This document shows, piece after piece, positions 17,669 through 25,338 of a stretch of 44,128 nt of DNA (its first letter is position 1; each line of letters opens with the position of its first letter). This DNA comes from Rhodospirillales bacterium (GTDB lineage: Bacteria; Pseudomonadota; Alphaproteobacteria; Rhodospirillales; JASLLZ01). The position numbers were made by a program, and so were the translations under genes. The DNA lies in assembly GCA_030754885.1 (NCBI GenBank), contig JASLZL010000043.1, positions 1 through 44,128 of the forward strand, read 5' to 3'. The notes beneath the pieces were generated by a model. The model worked only from the letters and a program-made list of their open reading frames with translations. It was not told where the DNA came from and did no database searches.

Positions 17669-18676
17669 CTAGGTCAGGGCGTGCTTTCGCATTCGGCCGC
17701 GCAACTGGTGATAGGTGAGCCCGAGATGGCGGGCCGCCGCCTTTTGGTTGTGGCGGTTGGCGCGCAAGGCCTGCTCGATGAGCCGCTTTTCCATTTCCGC
17801 CATGGCGGCGCCGAGGTTGATCGGCGCCGTGGGGTCGAGCGGTGGGGGCGGGGAAGCCGCCACCGGCGGCTTCGATACGGTCTCTGGCGGGCGAAAGGGC
17901 GAGGCAAAAGGATCGAATGAAATGGCGTCTATGAGGTTTTCGTCCGGCGGATGGCGATAAACGGCCCGTTCGACGACGTTGCGCAGTTCCCGCACGTTGC
18001 CCGGCCAATCGTAGTCAAGGAGCACGTCTTGGGCTCGGCGCGTAAATCCGGGGAAGGCTTCGCGGCCCAGCTCGCCGGTGAAGGCGGCGCCGAAGTGGGT
18101 GGCCAGAAGCGGGATGTCTTCGGGCCGCGCCCGTAGCGGCGGTACGGTCAGGACGTCGAAGGCGAGGCGGTCGAGAAGATCGTGGCGAAAGCGACCGGCC
18201 TCGGCCTCGGCCGGCAAATCCACGTTGGTGACACCAATGACCCGGGCATCGACGTAGCGGGTCTCGTTGCCCCCGACCCGTTCGAAGGCGCCGTACTCGA
18301 TGGCGCGCAGCATCTTTTCTTGGGTCTGGGGAGAGGCGTTGGCAATCTCGTCGAGCAGCAAAGTCCCTGCGTCGGCAAGCTCGAAGCGTCCCAGCCGCCG
18401 CCGGACGGCGCCGGTGAAGGCGCCGGCCTCGTGGCCGAACAATTCTGATTCGAGAAGCGATTCGGCAAGGGCCGCGCAATTGACCCGGACAAAGGGGCCT
18501 TCCCAACGCCGCGACAGGAAATGAAGCCGCGCCCCGATGAGCTCCTTGCCCGTGCCGCGCTCGCCGATAAGGAGGACCGGGCGATCCAGGGGCGCTGCGC
18601 GCGACACCCGTTCCATGAGGTCGAGGAAGAGGGGCGATTCGCCGATTAGAGGGGGCAGGTCTTGAGGCTCAGCCAT
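17669..18676 (-). CDS. pspF: Phage-shock operon activator PspF (sigma-54 enhancer-binding protein)
   Basis: This AAA+ activator of sigma-54 RNA polymerase has 335 residues. It has no N-terminal receiver or sensor domain, as is normal for PspF, which is held inactive by PspA. Walker A is GERGTGKE. The sigma-54-contacting GAFTGA loop is present (FGHEAGAFTGAVRR). Walker B is GTLLLDEI. The arginine-finger region lies before PGNVRELRNVVERAVYR. A Pro-rich linker (near 250-280) leads to the Fis-type helix-turn-helix NQKAAARHLGLTYHQLRGRM. It is divergent from pspA. Confidence 0.93.
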   Translation of the reverse strand: MAEPQDLPPLIGESPLFLDLMERVSRAAPLDRPVLLIGERGTGKELIGARLHFLSRRWEGPFVRVNCAALAESLLESELFGHEAGAFTGAVRRRLGRFELADAGTLLLDEIANASPQTQEKMLRAIEYGAFERVGGNETRYVDARVIGVTNVDLPAEAEAGRFRHDLLDRLAFDVLTVPPLRARPEDIPLLATHFGAAFTGELGREAFPGFTRRAQDVLLDYDWPGNVRELRNVVERAVYRHPPDENLIDAISFDPFASPFRPPETVSKPPVAASPPPPLDPTAPINLGAAMAEMEKRLIEQALRANRHNQKAAARHLGLTYHQLRGRMRKHALT

Positions 18677-18684
18677 TGTGGTAA

Positions 18685-18713
18685 TTCATACTATATAATC
18701 GTGAATAAAGCAA
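18685..18713 (-). promoter_or_regulatory. Candidate sigma-70 promoter for pspF
   Basis: On the minus strand, TTGCTT (18713-18708) and TATGAA (18690-18685) are 17 bases apart in a strongly AT-rich stretch. The promoter is close to the ATG (8 bases from the -10), giving a nearly leaderless transcript. Alternative TATA-like boxes upstream (near 18715-18720) make the exact position uncertain. Confidence 0.35.
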
Positions 18714-18811
18714 AATTATAGTAAAATTAACCATCTGAAAGATTGGCTCGTACTTCTGCCGAGTCCCATTTTCATGTTTCTAGCCAACGGGATAGCGTAA
18801 TTTCAGCGCTC

Positions 18812-18827
18812 TGGCATGCATTCTGCA
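18812..18827 (+). promoter_or_regulatory. Sigma-54 (-24/-12) promoter of pspABC
   Basis: TGGCATGCATTCTGCA matches the TGGCAC-N5-TTGCA pattern, with the invariant GG and GC separated by 10 bases. It is 48 bases ahead of the pspA ATG and is divergent from pspF, whose product activates sigma-54 promoters. Transcription should start near 18838. Confidence 0.8.
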
Positions 18828-18874
18828 CAATCAAAGGTAACATCACACGTGCATTACAAACCAAGGAGTGGGAC

Positions 18875-19558
18875 ATGGGTATCTTTTCGCGGCTTGCCGA
18901 CATCATCAATTCCAATTTGACCGCCATCCTTGACCGTGCCGAGGATCCGGAAAAGATCATCCGCCTGATGATCCAGGAGATGGAGGAAACCCTGGTCGAG
19001 GTCCGTTCGACGGCGGCCCGGCTCATCGCCGACAGGAAAGAGACCAAGCGCACCTTGGACCGGCTTGCCGAGGCCCAGGCCGAGTGGCAACGCAAGGCCG
19101 AGCTGGCGCTGAGCCGCGGCCGCGAGGACTTGGCCAAGGGGGCCCTGGTGGAAAGGGCCAAGCTGGAGCGTACGGCCGAGGTCCTGGCAGCCGATGTCGG
19201 CGGTCTCGATGCCGCCCTGACCCGCCATGAGGACGACATTGCCAAGCTGGAGGCCAAGCTGCGTGAAGCGCGCGCCAAGCAGAAAACCATTCAGGCCCGC
19301 CAAGAGACCGCCACCTCGCAGCTCAAGGTGCGCCGGCGCATCCACGACAAGCGCATCGAGGACGCCTTCACCCGCTTCGAGCACATGGAAAGGCGCATCG
19401 ACGCGGTCGAGGGCGAGGTTGAATCGTTCGATCTCGGCAAGGGCAAGAGTCTGTCCGACGAGATTGTCGAACTGGAGGCTGAATCGGCCATCATGAACGA
19501 ACTGGAGAACCTCAAGACCCGGGTCGGCGGCAAGGACGCCGCAACGGGCCGTAAGTAG
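18875..19558 (+). CDS. pspA: Phage-shock protein A (PspA/Vipp1/IM30, ESCRT-III-like)
   Basis: This peripheral inner-membrane protein has 227 residues. It binds PspF under calm conditions and assembles on damaged membranes to preserve the proton-motive force. The sequence is almost entirely helical and coiled-coil: an amphipathic N-terminal helix GIFSRLADIINSNLTAILDR, then LMIQEMEETLVEVRS and long Lys/Glu/Ala heptads to the end. The ATG at 18875 follows AAGGAG at 8 bases. The open frame upstream to 18743 covers the promoter and is not coding. It is the first gene of pspABC. Confidence 0.96.
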   Translation: MGIFSRLADIINSNLTAILDRAEDPEKIIRLMIQEMEETLVEVRSTAARLIADRKETKRTLDRLAEAQAEWQRKAELALSRGREDLAKGALVERAKLERTAEVLAADVGGLDAALTRHEDDIAKLEAKLREARAKQKTIQARQETATSQLKVRRRIHDKRIEDAFTRFEHMERRIDAVEGEVESFDLGKGKSLSDEIVELEAESAIMNELENLKTRVGGKDAATGRK

Positions 19559-19567
19559 GCCATCGCC

Positions 19568-19789
19568 ATGTGGTACTTTCCCATCGCCATGGTCTTCGTG
19601 GTCGTGGTCCTGCCGATCTGGATCATTGCCCATTACGTCACCCGCTGGCGCACCGCCAAGACCCTTTCCGGGGGCGAGGAAGCCATGCTCACCGAGCTGC
19701 GCGAAACAGCCGAAAAGATGGACGGCCGCATGCGCAGCCTGGAAAGGATATTGGACGCCGAAGCCCCCGATTGGAGGACCCGGACATGA
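19568..19789 (+). CDS. pspB: Phage-shock protein B (PspB)
   Basis: This small inner-membrane protein has 73 residues and helps PspC relay envelope stress to PspA. One N-terminal transmembrane helix (YFPIAMVFVVVVLPIWIIAH) is followed by a cytoplasmic coiled-coil helix (LTELRETAEKMDGRMRSLER) and an acidic tail. It lies 9 bases after pspA. Its TGA overlaps the pspC ATG (ATGA), so translation is coupled. Confidence 0.9.
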   Translation: MWYFPIAMVFVVVVLPIWIIAHYVTRWRTAKTLSGGEEAMLTELRETAEKMDGRMRSLERILDAEAPDWRTRT

Positions 19790-20184
19790 CCGATCCTATC
19801 GGAAGTCGCCGCCAAGCCAGCCCCAACCGTCTTTACCGTGATCCCGACAATGGGCCGGTGATGGGGGTTTGTGCTGGCCTTGCCGAATATTTCGGCGTGA
19901 CACCCCTGGCGGTGCGCGCGGCGGCCGTCTTCGGGCTTGTCTTCTTTACCCTGCCGACGGTCATTGCCTATGGCGCCGCCGGCATGTTCCTCGACAAGAA
20001 GCCAGACGGCCTGTTCGCCAGCTCCGAGGAAGCGGACTTCTGGCGCGCCGTGCGCGTCGATCCCAGCCAGACGGTCACCGACCTGGGCCACGGGTTCCGC
20101 GACATGGAGCGCCGCCTGCGGGCCGCCGAGGCTCACGTTACATCGAGTGAGTTCAAGCTCAACCGGGATTACCGCGATCTGTGA
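19786..20184 (+). CDS. pspC: Phage-shock protein C (PspC)
   Basis: This inner-membrane stress sensor has 132 residues. The PspC domain (LYRDPDNGPVMGVCAGLAEY, then a hydrophobic helix AVFGLVFFTLPTVIAYGAAG) is followed by a cytoplasmic helical tail with FWRAVRVDPSQTVTDL and a basic helix (RDMERRLRAAEAHVTS). The ATG at 19786 overlaps the pspB stop by four bases. The longer open frame in the same phase beginning at 19570 is pspB read out of frame. It is the last gene of the operon. No pspD-like gene follows. Confidence 0.92.
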   Translation: MTDPIGSRRQASPNRLYRDPDNGPVMGVCAGLAEYFGVTPLAVRAAAVFGLVFFTLPTVIAYGAAGMFLDKKPDGLFASSEEADFWRAVRVDPSQTVTDLGHGFRDMERRLRAAEAHVTSSEFKLNRDYRDL

Positions 20185-20299
20185 GCGCCATCGGGTGTTC
20201 CGACGGCCGGCCCATGCTAGTATGGCCGCGAACGGGGTGCGTCATGAGGGTTAGCATGGTTCAAGACTCTTTCGGGATAGCCGCCCATTGGTGGCAACC

Positions 20300-20908
20300 A
20301 TGACGGTGCCCGAGCGCCTGATCGTTGGCATCAGTGGCGCTTCTGGCGTCATTTACGGTGTCCGCTTGCTTGAGGCGCTGCGCCCCTTGCCTGTGGAAAG
20401 TCACCTCGTCATGAGTCCGGCGGCGGAGAAAACCCTGGCCCTGGAAACCCGCCTCAAGGTTGCCCAGGTGCGTGATCTTGCTGATGTCTGGTATCCGGTC
20501 TCCGACATCGCCGCCGCGCCGTCTAGCGGTTCGTTCAGGACCCTGGGAATGGTCGTCGCGCCGTGTTCGATGCGCACCCTGGCGGAGATTGCCTGCGGCA
20601 CTACGTCCAATCTTCTCAGTCGCGCCGCTGACGTAGTGCTCAAGGAACGCCGCCGCTTGGTCCTGATGGCGCGCGAGACGCCCCTCAACGGAGTGCATCT
20701 GCGCAACATGCTGACCCTGACCGGACTTGGCGCCATCGTCGCGCCGCCGGTGCCGGCATTCTACTCCCAGCCGAAAAGCGTCGATGACATCGTCGATCAT
20801 TCCGTCGGGCGGGTGCTCGATCTGTTCGACCTTGAGACGGGTAAGGTGCGCCGTTGGGGAGAACCGCGCGGCGCGAAAAGGCCCCGGCGGTCGCCAAAGA
20901 AGCCCTAA
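20300..20908 (+). CDS. ubiX: Flavin prenyltransferase UbiX
   Basis: This enzyme prenylates FMN with dimethylallyl phosphate to make prenyl-FMN, the cofactor of UbiD decarboxylases, used in ubiquinone synthesis among other pathways. It has 202 residues. The FMN/phosphate-binding start LIVGISGASGVIYGVRLLEA is present. So are the conserved MVVAPCSMRTLAEIACG, with the active-site Ser, and [20 protein letters not shown]. The C-terminus ends in a basic tail. The start is set at the ATG at 20300. A TTG at 20288 is also in frame. No ubiD is in the window. Confidence 0.94.
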   Translation: MTVPERLIVGISGASGVIYGVRLLEALRPLPVESHLVMSPAAEKTLALETRLKVAQVRDLADVWYPVSDIAAAPSSGSFRTLGMVVAPCSMRTLAEIACGTTSNLLSRAADVVLKERRRLVLMARETPLNGVHLRNMLTLTGLGAIVAPPVPAFYSQPKSVDDIVDHSVGRVLDLFDLETGKVRRWGEPRGAKRPRRSPKKP

Positions 20909-20920
20909 ATAAACTGGCAA

Positions 20921-20961
20921 GACACGCCTAACACGGTAAATCCTATTGGCTGAGGCGTGTC
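20921..20961. repeat. Widely spaced 9-base perfect inverted repeat
   Basis: GACACGCCT (20921-20929) and AGGCGTGTC (20953-20961) are exact reverse complements with 23 bases between them, between ubiX and the DMT transporter. There is no T-run. It could be a two-half-site operator for the downstream genes or a stem ending the ubiX message. Confidence 0.45.
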
Positions 20962-20981
20962 GGCGCGATATAGCTCACGCC

Positions 20982-21887
20982 ATGCACCGACCCGCCTCTT
21001 CCCCCGCCGTTCCCGCCGTTCTGCGCGGTGCTCTTTGGATCATCGGCTCAATGTTTTGTTTTACCGTCATGTGGTTGACGGTGCGATATGCCTCCCATGA
21101 ACTGGATGCCCTCCAGGTCCTGTTCTTCCGGTTTTTCTTCGGCCTGCTCTTCTTGGCGCCGATATTAATGCGTTTCGGCGGCTTCAACCTTCGTACGCGG
21201 CGTTTCGGCCTGCACTTTCTCAATGGCTTGTTTCAAGTGATGGCGACGGCTTGCACGTTCGTCGGGCTGTCGCTAATTCAGATCGCCGAGGTGACGGCGC
21301 TGACGTTCACGGCGCCCCTGTTCGTTACCGCAGGGGCGGCGCTCTTTCTGGGCGAGACCGTGCGCCGGCGGCGCTGGACGGCCACCGCTGTCGGGTTTGT
21401 TGGTGCCCTGATCATCCTTAGGCCCGGAGTGCAGGCGATCTCTCTGCCCGCCCTCGTTGTGCTTGCTGGTTCAGCCTTTATCGCCGGCGGCATTCTCGCC
21501 ACCAAATTGCTGAGCCGCACCGAACCCCCCGACACCATCGCGCTCTATCTAACTATTCTGATGGCGACGATGTCGCTGCCCGTGGCGCTTACGGTATGGA
21601 CGACGCCGTCGATGACGACCCTCGGCTGGCTGGCGGGGACGGGGCTGTCGGGTACCTTGGGTTTGATGGCTATGGCCCGCGCCTACCGGGCGGCGGATGC
21701 CTCGCTGGTGATGCCTTTCCGCTATGTCTCCTTGTTGTTTGCTGCCGCGTTCGGCTATTTCTTGTTCGACGAGTTGCCGGACCGTTGGACTTGGGTCGGA
21801 GCCGCGGTAATCGTCTCGGCGGCACTCTACACGGCCCGGCGTGAGCTTCGGTTGACCCGGGAAGCCAGGGAAACGCTTGCCCGTTGA
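20982..21887 (+). CDS. DMT-superfamily transporter (EamA type)
   Basis: This inner-membrane drug/metabolite-type transporter has 301 residues and about ten hydrophobic helices forming two EamA repeats. The first repeat includes GALWIIGSMFCFTVMWLTVR and the loop PLFVTAGAALFLGETVRRRR with VGFVGALIILRPG. The second ends YFLFDELPDRWTWVGAAVIV. Its substrate cannot be told from sequence. The ATG at 20982 is preferred over a TTG at 20946, which falls in the inverted repeat. It lies 55 bases upstream of the FAD oxidase and may carry the substrate or product of the enzymes that follow. A related transporter lies at 37904-38827. Confidence 0.88.
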   Translation: MHRPASSPAVPAVLRGALWIIGSMFCFTVMWLTVRYASHELDALQVLFFRFFFGLLFLAPILMRFGGFNLRTRRFGLHFLNGLFQVMATACTFVGLSLIQIAEVTALTFTAPLFVTAGAALFLGETVRRRRWTATAVGFVGALIILRPGVQAISLPALVVLAGSAFIAGGILATKLLSRTEPPDTIALYLTILMATMSLPVALTVWTTPSMTTLGWLAGTGLSGTLGLMAMARAYRAADASLVMPFRYVSLLFAAAFGYFLFDELPDRWTWVGAAVIVSAALYTARRELRLTREARETLAR

Positions 21888-21942
21888 CAGGGGCGCGCGC
21901 CTGGGAGTTGATGTCGGCTGAGCAAAAAGGGCTGATTGCACA

Positions 21943-23112
21943 ATGAGCGGAACCGAAACGTTCGACGTCGCCGTCATCGGCGGCGGCATCATGGGATGCA
22001 CGACAGCGCTGTGGTTGGCGCGCGGCGGCATGCGGTGCGCGCTGGTCGAACGCGGCGGTCTGTGCATGGAGGCCTCGGGGCGCAACGCCGGCACCCTGAC
22101 CATGATGTTCACCCGCGCCGCCCTCATTCCCTATGCCATGCGCGGACGCGAACTGTGGCAGGACGCACCGAATTGGCTGGGTCGTGACGTCGGCTTCCAG
22201 TCGACGCCCGGCTTAGGTCTGGCGTTGAACGAGGCGGATGGCGAGCGGTTGCGTGCCGAGACGGACGAACGCCGGGAAGCCGGCGCCCCCATCGAGATCA
22301 TCGGCGCCAACCGGGCGCGCGAGATTGAGCCGGCTATTTCTGACCGCCCCGTGTTGGCCGCTTATTGCCCGATTGACGGCTACGCCTATTCTTACCGCAT
22401 CGGCGCCGCTTATCGCCGCGCCTTGGTCGCCGATGGCGTGACCCTGCGTGAGGGGCACGCCGTCGAGGGCATAGAGCCGGACGGCCATGGCTTCACCATT
22501 GCCACCGGGGCGGGGACCGTGAAGGCCAGGCGCATCGTTCTCGCCGGCGGCGTCTGGCTGGACAAGATGGCGGCCTGGTTTGGCCTGGACATACCCATCA
22601 TTTGCCGCGTCAACCAAGGAACCATCACCGAGCGTCTGCCGCCCATCTTGAGCACGGTGATCGAGGTCTTCGGACACCTGTCGCTCAAACAGGCGACCAA
22701 CGGCACCGCCCTCATCGGCACAGTTCTACACTGGATCGACGATGCCGAGCGCGCCGCCGAGCAGATCGATCAGGAACGCTTGGTGAAGAACCTGACCAAG
22801 GTGATCGGCACCGCGGCCTCGGTCATCCCGGCTCTGGCGGTGGGACGGGCGGTGCGCACCTGGACCGGCCTTGAAGCCTATGCCCCGGACAACCAGCCAG
22901 TGATCGGCCCCGTGCCCGGCGTCGCCGACGCGTATATCATCGGTGCCATGCGCAGCGGCTTCACGGCTGGACCCTTCATGGGAAGATTGTTGGCCGACAC
23001 TTTGCTCGGGAGCGTGCCCGAGATGCCGATTTTCGACGCGGCCTTTAGTCCGGCGCGGCTTTTGGGCATGGAGGGCGGCGAGGACGCCTTGGCCAAGCTG
23101 GCCTTCGCGTAA
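21943..23112 (+). CDS. FAD-dependent amino-acid/amine oxidase of the DAO family
   Basis: This flavoenzyme has 389 residues and resembles the sarcosine oxidase beta-subunit/D-amino-acid oxidase fold. It has the N-terminal dinucleotide-binding motif VAVIGGGIMGCTTALWLARG with an acidic end to the second strand (LVERG). The segment EASGRNAGTLTMMF is the FAD-contacting region of the family. The C-terminal part has RTWTGLEAYAPDNQPVIGPV and AMRSGFTAGPFMGRLLAD, typical of DAO proteins. It probably oxidises a secondary amine or imino acid. It is followed by a dehydrogenase and an amidohydrolase on the same strand. Confidence 0.88.
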   Translation: MSGTETFDVAVIGGGIMGCTTALWLARGGMRCALVERGGLCMEASGRNAGTLTMMFTRAALIPYAMRGRELWQDAPNWLGRDVGFQSTPGLGLALNEADGERLRAETDERREAGAPIEIIGANRAREIEPAISDRPVLAAYCPIDGYAYSYRIGAAYRRALVADGVTLREGHAVEGIEPDGHGFTIATGAGTVKARRIVLAGGVWLDKMAAWFGLDIPIICRVNQGTITERLPPILSTVIEVFGHLSLKQATNGTALIGTVLHWIDDAERAAEQIDQERLVKNLTKVIGTAASVIPALAVGRAVRTWTGLEAYAPDNQPVIGPVPGVADAYIIGAMRSGFTAGPFMGRLLADTLLGSVPEMPIFDAAFSPARLLGMEGGEDALAKLAFA

Positions 23113-23161
23113 TGTCGTCGGCGCCGGGCGCGTTGAAATGGATCACAAGAGGAGAGCAGGC

Positions 23162-24052
23162 ATGAGCAATCGGACCATAGCCATACTCAGTCCAGGCGAC
23201 ATGGGTCACCGCATTGGCCGGGCATTGGGCGAGCACGGCCACGACCTTATCACATGCTTGGCCGGGCGCAGCGAACGGACCCGTGGCTTGGCCGAAAAGG
23301 GCGGCTTCGACGACGCCGAAGACCTGGAGACCGTGACCCGCCGGGCCGATCTGATCCTCTCCATCATTCCGCCGTCGGATGGGCCGGCCATGGCGGAAAC
23401 GGTCGCGGCGGCCATGGAACGCAGCGGTCATCGGCCGCCTTATGCCGATTGCAACGCGTTGGCGCCGGCGACGGCGCGCCGGATCGCAAGTATTATCGAG
23501 GCGGCGGGGGCTCCCTTCATCGACGCCAGTATCTGCAGTCTCGCTCCGTCCCCCGGTGATTTGCCCCGCATCTATGCTTCCGGCACCGACACGTCGCCCT
23601 TGGAAGCCCTCGACGGCCACGGCATCGCGGTCAAGCCCCTGGGTTCGGAGGTGGGCCGGGCATCGGGCATCAAGATGTGCTATGGCGGACTTACCAAGGG
23701 CATTGCCACGCTTCATACCGCCGTTCTTCTGGCCGCCGAGGCGATGGGCCTGAGTGACGAGTTGCGCGACGAACTCATGTACAGCCAGAAAGACACCTAC
23801 GCCGCCATGCAGTACAAAATACCCCGCCTTCCAGCCGATTCCGCACGCTGGATCGGCGAGATGGAGGAAGGCGCGGCGTCGTTCACGGCCGTCGGCGTGA
23901 CCCCCAACTTTCACCGTGGCGCGGTCGATATCTATGCCCTGCTATCGCAAACGCCGCTCGCCCTGGAAACGCGAGAGACAATCGACAGCAACCGCACGCT
24001 TGAGGAATCGGTGCGCGTCTTCGCCTCTCACCGGCCGCGGCCGGGAAGCTAA
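23162..24052 (+). CDS. NAD(P)-dependent dehydrogenase, 6PGDH/beta-hydroxyacid type with DUF1932
   Basis: This protein has 296 residues. The N-terminal Rossmann domain begins IAILSPGDMGHRIGRALGEH, with cofactor loop CLAGRSERTRGLAEKGG. A central segment is YADCNALAPATARRIASIIE with DASICS. The C-terminal domain (IKMCYGGLTKGIATLHTAVL, with the catalytic-type Lys) matches the DUF1932 architecture. The start at 23162 has AAGAGGAGAG just upstream. Its stop is one base before the amidohydrolase start, so coupling is likely. The substrate is unknown but is presumably an intermediate of the same pathway. Confidence 0.85.
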   Translation: MSNRTIAILSPGDMGHRIGRALGEHGHDLITCLAGRSERTRGLAEKGGFDDAEDLETVTRRADLILSIIPPSDGPAMAETVAAAMERSGHRPPYADCNALAPATARRIASIIEAAGAPFIDASICSLAPSPGDLPRIYASGTDTSPLEALDGHGIAVKPLGSEVGRASGIKMCYGGLTKGIATLHTAVLLAAEAMGLSDELRDELMYSQKDTYAAMQYKIPRLPADSARWIGEMEEGAASFTAVGVTPNFHRGAVDIYALLSQTPLALETRETIDSNRTLEESVRVFASHRPRPGS

Positions 24053-24053
24053 C

Positions 24054-25298
24054 ATGACCGATATTCTCTTCCGCAACTTCGCGATGCTGGAGCCCCGGGC
24101 CGGCGCGTTACAATCGGGATACCAGCTTCTGGTCCGGGGCCAACACATCGCCGAGCTTCGCCCCGGTGCCATCAATGAGGCCGGGGCGCGGGTCGTCGAC
24201 CTGGGCGGGCGGACCCTTATGCCGGGCCTCATTGATTGTCACGTCCATATCATGGTGCCCGCCATGGGCGGCCGCATTTCAGCCTATCCCAACGTACTGC
24301 CGTCTTTTCAGGCGGCGGTTGCGGGCGATGTCTTGCGCGGCATCTTGATGCGTGGCTTCACAACGGTTCGCGATGCCGCCGGTGCCGACGCGGGCCATCG
24401 CGAGGCCGTTGAACAGGGTCTGTTCACCGGCCCACGACTGTTCGTCTGCGGTCGCGCCATCAGCCAGACCGGCGGCCACGGCGACGCCCGCTCGCGCGCT
24501 GATCTCTCGTCACCGTGCGCCTGCGTCCACCTAGTCGGCGGTCTTTGCCGCATCGCCGACGGCGTAACAGAGGTGCGCCAAGCGGTGCGCGACGAGATTC
24601 GCCTGGGCGCCGACCAGATTAAGGTCATGGCCGGCGGCGGGGTTGCCTCGGCCGCCGATCCCATCGATCAGCTCCAATATTCAGACGCTGAGCTCGCCGC
24701 CGCCGTTGACGAGGCCGGGCGCTCCCATTCCTACGTCCTCGTCCACGCCTACACCGCCGACGCCATCAAGCGCTCAATCCACGCCGGTGTGCGCAGCATC
24801 GAACACGGTAACATGATCGACGAAGAGGCGGCCGCCATGATGGTCCGGGCCGGTGCTTTCCTGGTGCCGACCCTTATTACCTACCGTGCTCACCAGCGTC
24901 TGGGCGACGCCATTCCGCGCGCCCCGGGCGAGATGGAGAAGATTAGGACCGTCCTGGAGGCTGGTGTCCGATCTCTTGAAATCGCCGCCCGTGCCGGCGT
25001 TAAGATGGCCTTTGGCACGGATTGCTTTCGCACCCGCACCGAATTCCAGACCGAGGAGTTCCTGGTTCGCGCCGAGGTCCTGAAGGCAGCCGACATCATT
25101 CGCAGCGCCACCACCGTGGCGGCAGAGGTGCTGCGCATGGAAGGCCGATTGGGAACCCTGGCACCGGGTGCCTTGGCCGACCTGATCGCGGTGGACGGGG
25201 ATCCGCTTGGCGACCTCGGCCTGTTTCAAGACGAAGGCGCCCGTATCCCGATGATCATGAAGGACGGCCAGTTTTACAAGAACACGCTTGAGGCCTAG
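24054..25298 (+). CDS. Amidohydrolase-superfamily metal enzyme
   Basis: This protein has 414 residues and is of the imidazolonepropionase/prolidase-like type. It has the metal-binding HxH in GLIDCHVHIMVP near residue 60 and the bridging Lys in DQIKVMAGGGVAS, which is carboxylated in this family. Further ligand His are in SYVLVHAYTADAIKRSIHAG and SIEHGNMI, and the catalytic Asp is in MAFGTDCFRT. The C-terminal strand LGTLAPGALADLIAVDGDPL is the usual composite sandwich end. It probably opens a cyclic amide or cleaves a dipeptide-like bond. It is the third enzyme of the run starting at 21943 and is convergent with the next gene. Confidence 0.88.
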   Translation: MTDILFRNFAMLEPRAGALQSGYQLLVRGQHIAELRPGAINEAGARVVDLGGRTLMPGLIDCHVHIMVPAMGGRISAYPNVLPSFQAAVAGDVLRGILMRGFTTVRDAAGADAGHREAVEQGLFTGPRLFVCGRAISQTGGHGDARSRADLSSPCACVHLVGGLCRIADGVTEVRQAVRDEIRLGADQIKVMAGGGVASAADPIDQLQYSDAELAAAVDEAGRSHSYVLVHAYTADAIKRSIHAGVRSIEHGNMIDEEAAAMMVRAGAFLVPTLITYRAHQRLGDAIPRAPGEMEKIRTVLEAGVRSLEIAARAGVKMAFGTDCFRTRTEFQTEEFLVRAEVLKAADIIRSATTVAAEVLRMEGRLGTLAPGALADLIAVDGDPLGDLGLFQDEGARIPMIMKDGQFYKNTLEA

Positions 25299-25338
25299 AT
25301 CCAATCCTCACAAACTTTCAGTTTTATGTGGATGTGAC

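Noticed and set aside
18854-19633. Minus-strand ORF of 259 codons over pspA
   Set aside because: Antisense to a coiled-coil gene with strong promoter and ribosome site on the other strand.
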